DNA of 9,116 bases, taken from assembly GCA_007130445.1 (NCBI GenBank), contig SLSM01000150.1, positions 1 to 9,116 on the forward strand, read 5' to 3'. The stretch's first letter is position 1, and each line of letters opens with the position of its first letter. This document shows positions 5,569 through 9,116 of this stretch, piece after piece. The notes beneath the pieces were generated by a model, which was not told the origin of the DNA, searched no databases, and saw nothing but the letters and a program-made list of their open reading frames with translations. Both the position numbers and the translations under genes were made by a program. This DNA comes from Trueperaceae bacterium. Its GTDB lineage: Bacteria > Deinococcota > Deinococci > Deinococcales > Trueperaceae.

Positions 5569-6642
5569 TCAGGCAGGTGCAGCGTCAGGGTCGGCCGCGA
5601 GCGCCTCTGCCGCCCGCGCCAGCCGCTCCGCGACCGCCGCGACCTCGCGCCACGCCTCGGCCACACGCCGGTCGTCCTCGATCGAAGCCCCGCTCCTGGC
5701 GACGCCAGCGCGCATCTGCGCACCGGCGCGCTCGATCGTCGGCGCCGCGGTCCCCAGCACCACAGTGGCGGTCGCCGTGCGCTCGCGCAGGCCGCCCAGC
5801 GACGACTGCAACTGTGCCAGCGCACCGAGCACGTCGCGGTGAGGGGGTGTGGTGCCCAGGTCGGGTACCGACTCGGTGGTCGTCTCGGCGGCGGTCGACG
5901 CCTCGGTCGGCGGCGGCGTCGCACCCGTCGTACCGTTCCCGTCCCGAGCGTCGCGCATCGCCTCGTCGCGTTGCGTCGCGACCTCCAGCAAGAGCGTCTC
6001 GAGCGGCGTGTGGATGTTGCGCTCGTGGTTGTGCAGCGAGCGCTCGAACTCGATGTTGACGGTGTCCAGAGCGAGCAGGTGCCGGGCCGCAGCGTCACCG
6101 TCGACGTCGAGGCCGAACGCGTACGCGTTCACGAGGTCGCCCGACAGGAAGTGGAGGCGGCCCTTCTGGTCACCCGAACGCACGAGCAGCGAGCACGACT
6201 TGCGCTCCAACTTCATCAGCCGGAGCAGCGTGTCGAGCGGCACGTCGCTCATGCGGCCCTTCACGACGTCGGCCTGGGCCTCGAGTACGTGGCGGGCGAT
6301 CTCGGACGGCGACGTCGGCTTGCGAACGATGCGCAGGATCCCGAGCGACGGTGCGCCATGGCGCACGTCGTCCGGCGCCATCACCGACATGACCACCACC
6401 GGCAGGTTCGGGTGATGGTTACGGACGTACGCCAGGAGCTCGAAACCGTCCATCACCGGCATGCTCACGTCGGTGACGAGCACGTCGACAGGACGGGTCC
6501 GCAGGGTCTCGATCGCCTCGGCACCGTTGCGTGCCGTCGCCACCGAAAAGCGCTCCAGGTGGCCGGGCAGCGACGCCTCCAGGAGGGCTCGCACGGCGTC
6601 GTCGTCGTCGACCACCAACACGGTCTTCGGCGTGTGGGTCAC
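5569..6642 (-). CDS. Response regulator: receiver + DUF4388/PATAN domain + helical tail
   Basis: This 357-residue protein has an intact receiver domain (6-125): acidic pocket at Asp12-15, phosphoacceptor Asp58 (VTDVSMPVMDGF), switch Ser86 and Lys108 before Pro. Residues 131-228 resemble a DUF4388/PATAN domain: VPLDTLLRLMKLERKSCSLL, then GRLHFLSGDLVNAYAFG, and HTPLETLLLEVA. A Thr/Pro-rich linker (236-267) leads to an Ala/Arg-rich helical tail (268-350). No DNA-binding or catalytic output domain is visible, so output is probably by protein contacts. It is a tandem paralogue of the gene before it. The GTG start at 6642 overlaps that gene's stop (GTGA), so it is probably translated by coupling; no strong ribosome site is visible. 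The frame is open further upstream only inside the neighbour. The cognate kinase is not in the window. Confidence 0.87.
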   Translation of the reverse strand: MTHTPKTVLVVDDDDAVRALLEASLPGHLERFSVATARNGAEAIETLRTRPVDVLVTDVSMPVMDGFELLAYVRNHHPNLPVVVMSVMAPDDVRHGAPSLGILRIVRKPTSPSEIARHVLEAQADVVKGRMSDVPLDTLLRLMKLERKSCSLLVRSGDQKGRLHFLSGDLVNAYAFGLDVDGDAAARHLLALDTVNIEFERSLHNHERNIHTPLETLLLEVATQRDEAMRDARDGNGTTGATPPPTEASTAAETTTESVPDLGTTPPHRDVLGALAQLQSSLGGLRERTATATVVLGTAAPTIERAGAQMRAGVARSGASIEDDRRVAEAWREVAAVAERLARAAEALAADPDAAPA

Positions 6643-6944
6643 GGCGCCGTTCCGGCCTCGGCGCCCTTGGCGTCCGCCACCGTCGCGCCCTCCGCCGCGA
6701 ACATGCCGTCGACGCGCCCGAGGATCTCGCGGGCGAGCGCGGCGACGTCGTTCCGGAACGCCTCGAGCTCGCGCCGCCGATGCTCGCGCTGCTCGTTGAC
6801 CGCGTCGAAGGTCCGTTGGGCCTCCCGGAACGCCTCGACCTCGGCCGCTACGGCCGCGAGCGCTGCGTCTGCTTCGCGGGCCCGGTTCGTGAGCCGCTCC
6901 ACGGCTCCGAGGAGCGCCGTCACGTGCGGGTCGGTCGCTGTCAT
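6639..6944 (-). CDS. Possible internal in-frame product: stand-alone coiled-coil protein
   Basis: Within the receiver-PATAN gene, in the same frame, ATG 6944 is preceded by a strong ribosome site, GGAGGG (6951-6956), at six bases. A second ATG sits three bases from the same site. Initiation here would give a 101-residue protein consisting only of the charged helical tail (MTATDPHVTALLG onward), without receiver or PATAN domains. It starts exactly where the low-complexity linker ends and the helix begins. Such a product could form mixed coiled coils with the full-length protein. This is inferred from the site and domain boundary; the site also encodes Asp-Gly-Gly and could be coincidence. Confidence 0.4.
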   Translation of the reverse strand: MTATDPHVTALLGAVERLTNRAREADAALAAVAAEVEAFREAQRTFDAVNEQREHRRRELEAFRNDVAALAREILGRVDGMFAAEGATVADAKGAEAGTAP

Positions 6945-8075
6945 CATGATCCCTCCGTCGCGTCGGTCGGTCGGTGTGGTGCTGTGCGCGCCGTCGCCCG
7001 CGGCGCCCCGGTTGCCGTTCGGACCGGCCGCCGCGATGGACGAGGACGCCCGCGTCTCGTTCGAGGGCGTCGGCGTTGGTTGGGCGGGCTCCCCGGACAG
7101 GTGTGGGCCATCCGCGGCGTCGCCACGCTCGGCGGGATCGCTCCACGCACGCCCTGCTGCGTCCAGAACAGACGATGTGGGATCGGTGGCGTTCGCCTCG
7201 CTCGTGACCACCCGGTCCTCGCCGGCTGCACTCGGCTCCGGTGCCTGCGACGTCTCGAGCGCATGCGATGGTTCAGACGGGCTCGCTGCGGCCGTCGGCC
7301 CGTTGGGACCGGCCGGCGTCGCGAACTCGATGTGCGCCATCGGCGGAATCGAGCGCTCCGTGCGCTCGCGAACCGCGTCTTGTGTGACCGCGACCTCGAT
7401 CAGCATCAGCTGCATCGGTGTGTGGATCGTGCGGCGCACGTTGTCGGGCAGGTACTCGAACGCGATCGACGTGTCGTCCCAACCGAGGATGTCGTACGCG
7501 GCCGCCTCGCCGTCCGCCCCGAAGTCCTCGGAGAAGGCGTCGATCAGACGACCCGACTGGAACGCGAGACGGCCCTTTCGGCGGCCGGAGGTGACCACCA
7601 CCGTGCAGCTGCGCCGCTCGGACTCGACCAACTGCAAGACCCCCGATAGGGGAATGCCCTCGACGTGCCCCAGCGCGACGTGCTCGATCGCCTGCAGCAG
7701 GGACTCGGCCACGTCCTGGTAGCTCGCCGGTTTGCTGAGCACGCGCAGGCCACCGTACGGCGCCAAGCGCTCGCCGATGTCGCTCGACGCGAGGCCGGAC
7801 AGCACCACGACCGGCAGCGCGCGCTTGAGGTTGGTGACGTACGCGATCAACGCGAAGCCATCCATCACCGGCATGGCGAGATCGGTGACGAGTGCGTCGA
7901 CGTGGTGGCTCTCCAGGTGCTCGATCGCTTCGCGTCCGTTGCTGGCTGTCAGCACGTCGAACATGTCGAGGATCGTGCCGATGCCGTGATTGAGCACGTG
8001 CAGGGTGCCGTTGTCGTCGTCGACGATCAACACCGTCTTCCGTCCATGCGCGCTCGCTGGCCCAGGCTCGGTCAT
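6639..8075 (-). CDS. Response regulator: receiver + DUF4388/PATAN + long linker + coiled coil
   Basis: The 478-residue protein has a receiver domain (13-130) with acidic Asp19-21, phosphoacceptor Asp65 (VTDLAMPVMDGF), switch Ser93 and Lys115. All key residues are intact. A DUF4388/PATAN domain follows (137-235): IPLSGVLQLVESERRSC, KGRLAFQSGRLIDAF and HTPMQLMLIEVA. Residues 245-375 are a low-complexity Ala/Ser/Pro/Thr/Glu linker, and 380-460 a charged helix with coiled-coil character. It shares domain order and the unusual E-R-(R/K)-S-C stretch with the next gene, showing an old tandem duplication. ATG 8075 starts just before the receiver domain; I see no strong ribosome site. A good internal start lies at codon 378. 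PATAN proteins are known in taxis and surface-behaviour systems, but this one's target cannot be read here. Confidence 0.88.
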   Translation of the reverse strand: MTEPGPASAHGRKTVLIVDDDNGTLHVLNHGIGTILDMFDVLTASNGREAIEHLESHHVDALVTDLAMPVMDGFALIAYVTNLKRALPVVVLSGLASSDIGERLAPYGGLRVLSKPASYQDVAESLLQAIEHVALGHVEGIPLSGVLQLVESERRSCTVVVTSGRRKGRLAFQSGRLIDAFSEDFGADGEAAAYDILGWDDTSIAFEYLPDNVRRTIHTPMQLMLIEVAVTQDAVRERTERSIPPMAHIEFATPAGPNGPTAAASPSEPSHALETSQAPEPSAAGEDRVVTSEANATDPTSSVLDAAGRAWSDPAERGDAADGPHLSGEPAQPTPTPSNETRASSSIAAAGPNGNRGAAGDGAHSTTPTDRRDGGIMMTATDPHVTALLGAVERLTNRAREADAALAAVAAEVEAFREAQRTFDAVNEQREHRRRELEAFRNDVAALAREILGRVDGMFAAEGATVADAKGAEAGTAP

Positions 8076-8142
8076 ATGCCATCACAATGCCGACATCTCG
8101 CGTCCCGCGCGATGAACAATGCCATTCGTGCAGCGCGCGAGG
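8076..8142 (-). promoter_or_regulatory. Intergenic gap upstream of the first receiver-PATAN gene
   Basis: This 67-base gap separates the membrane-protein stop from the response-regulator start. On the minus strand GGCATTGT occurs twice (8116-8123 and 8084-8091), 32 bases or about three helical turns apart, and a related TGGCAT touches the start codon. TGTGAT, five bases before the ATG, is a weak -10-like match. I see no terminator, so transcription could also run in from the membrane-protein gene. Confidence 0.3.
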
Positions 8143-9116
8143 TCAGGCGACGCGCGGCGCTGCCAGGATGCGCAGCCAGGCGATCATGAGCCAGGCCGTA
8201 GCGCTCAGTGGAGCAGCGACGCCGGGCTCGATCCCGGACCAGCCCAGGATCGCCGCCGGTGAGGCGATGACGACGGCCGTGAGGAGCCACACGTCGAGGC
8301 CGCGGGGGTCGGCGGCGCGCGCGCCGATCAGGTCGAGCAGGGACGCCGCCGCCAGGGCCAGTGGCACCATCAGCCACGCGTCTGGCACGGCGGGACGCCC
8401 GAGTAGCGCGAGCGTCGTGTCGAGCGCGACCGTCGCGATCAGTGCGAGCAACCCGAGGGACCACACGATCGCAAGCGTGCGCGCGCGCACGTCGATGGCG
8501 AACCCGGGCCAGCCGGTGCGGCCGGGGTAGAGCTGCACCGCGGCCCACGCGAATGCCAGGCTCGGCACCAGGGCCGACGAGCCGAACGGGCCAGACGGTG
8601 GGGTGGCCGCGGCGGCCGAGAGCGCCACCACGGGGACCGCCAGGAGCGACCAGGGCGAGCTTCGCCACGCGCGCACCACGCCGAGCCACGCGAACGCGGC
8701 CACGGCCCCGCCTCGCGCCGGTATGGGTGGACGCCAGCGCGGACGCAGCGCCGAGGTGTGCCCGCGCAACGCGGCGCGCGCACGCGACGCGGCGAAGCGC
8801 GCACCAGGGTCGGGCGCCGCTCCCGTGACCGCGTCGAGTCCGCGCAGCGTCGCGATCGCCCGCAGCTCCGCCAGCAGTTCGCTCTGCAGCAGCACCACGG
8901 CGGGGAGCGTACGCGTGCTCACGGTGATGGTGCGGACGACGAGCGCCGCGACCGCGACGGCGAGGCCGCCGCCAACGCCCGCCGCCGCCCACGGGTCGAG
9001 CGACCCGAGCGCCGCGCCGGCGGGGGCGGAGAACGCCAGTGCGCAGCCGGACGCTCCCGTCCAGGCGCACCCCGACGACGCCGTCGCCGCCGCGAGCGCG
9101 ACGACGGCCACCGCCC
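8143..9116 (-). CDS. Polytopic membrane protein, 5' end beyond window (possible ABC exporter permease)
   Basis: About 323 residues are visible and the frame stays open to the window edge, so the true start is probably outside. A GTG at 9111 is available but has nothing to recommend it. The visible part has two or three hydrophobic segments, then a charged Arg/Ala-rich cytoplasmic stretch (TLPAVVLLQSELLAELRAI through RPRWRPPIP). About seven more membrane segments follow, to the C terminus (ATAWLMIAWLRIL). This plan of a hydrophobic N terminus, a basic loop and a multi-spanning C-terminal half resembles ABC-2 type or putative ABC exporter permeases, but no diagnostic motif is present. It lies 67 bases before the receiver-PATAN genes on the same strand and could share their transcript. 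I do not recognise a specific family. Confidence 0.75.
   Translation of the reverse strand, partial: AVAVVALAAATASSGCAWTGASGCALAFSAPAGAALGSLDPWAAAGVGGGLAVAVAALVVRTITVSTRTLPAVVLLQSELLAELRAIATLRGLDAVTGAAPDPGARFAASRARAALRGHTSALRPRWRPPIPARGGAVAAFAWLGVVRAWRSSPWSLLAVPVVALSAAAATPPSGPFGSSALVPSLAFAWAAVQLYPGRTGWPGFAIDVRARTLAIVWSLGLLALIATVALDTTLALLGRPAVPDAWLMVPLALAAASLLDLIGARAADPRGLDVWLLTAVVIASPAAILGWSGIEPGVAAPLSATAWLMIAWLRILAAPRVA

Noticed and set aside
5445..6098. N-terminal extension of nirK to 6098
   Set aside because: It is Arg/Ser/Pro-rich, overlaps the response-regulator gene in another frame and lies ahead of a clear signal peptide with an AGGAGGT ribosome site.
5329..7722. A 797-codon plus-strand open frame antisense to the receiver-PATAN genes
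   Set aside because: It is low-complexity Arg/Ala/Ser with no recognisable domain, while the opposite strand has two intact receiver and PATAN domains.

Overview
This window comes from a high-GC bacterium. Codons end mostly in G or C, genes are packed with start/stop overlaps, and one promoter looks leaderless. Those traits, the DUF4388/PATAN response regulators and a NirK/NirV/Sco cluster fit Deinococcota (Trueperaceae-like) or Actinomycetota. The sequence alone does not decide between them.

Layout, left to right. (1) A complete tRNA-Gly(GCC) with encoded CCA (42-117), followed by a UUCG-loop intrinsic terminator. (2) A plus-strand export operon (249-2678): a TetR-family regulator, an ABC ATPase and an ABC-2 type permease, joined by 4- and 11-base overlaps. 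A candidate operator lies between the -35 and -10 of its promoter. (3) A minus-strand copper/denitrification operon, converging on the export operon and overlapping it by 11 bases at 2668-2678. In transcription order it is nirK (copper nitrite reductase), a nirV/FGE-like gene, and a Sco1/SenC copper chaperone with a His-rich segment. nirK has its own upstream region with a TATACT -10 and two 5-N6-5 inverted repeats. (4) Upstream of nirK on the minus strand, two tandem paralogous response regulators. Each has a receiver domain, a DUF4388/PATAN domain and a helical C-terminal tail, and they are linked by a GTGA overlap. The first seems to contain an internal in-frame start for a stand-alone coiled-coil protein. 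(5) A 5'-truncated polytopic membrane protein running off the right edge.

How the genes work together. NirK would reduce nitrite to NO in the envelope. Sco1 probably helps with copper delivery, and NirV is the classical nirK partner of unclear function. The TetR gene probably controls its own export pump. The receiver-PATAN pair looks like a phosphorelay output acting through protein-protein contacts, since neither protein has a DNA-binding domain. A link to nirK is possible only from proximity and shared strand.

The most unusual observations are three. First, an in-frame, gap-free 63-bp tandem repeat spans the nirK stop codon; its first 12 codons differ only synonymously, and the frame stays open into nirV. 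Second, NirK has Gln where the type 1 copper axial Met is expected, plus an insertion before the first copper-binding His. Third, the first receiver-PATAN gene carries an internal GGAGGG-spaced ATG that would release its coiled-coil tail as a separate protein.
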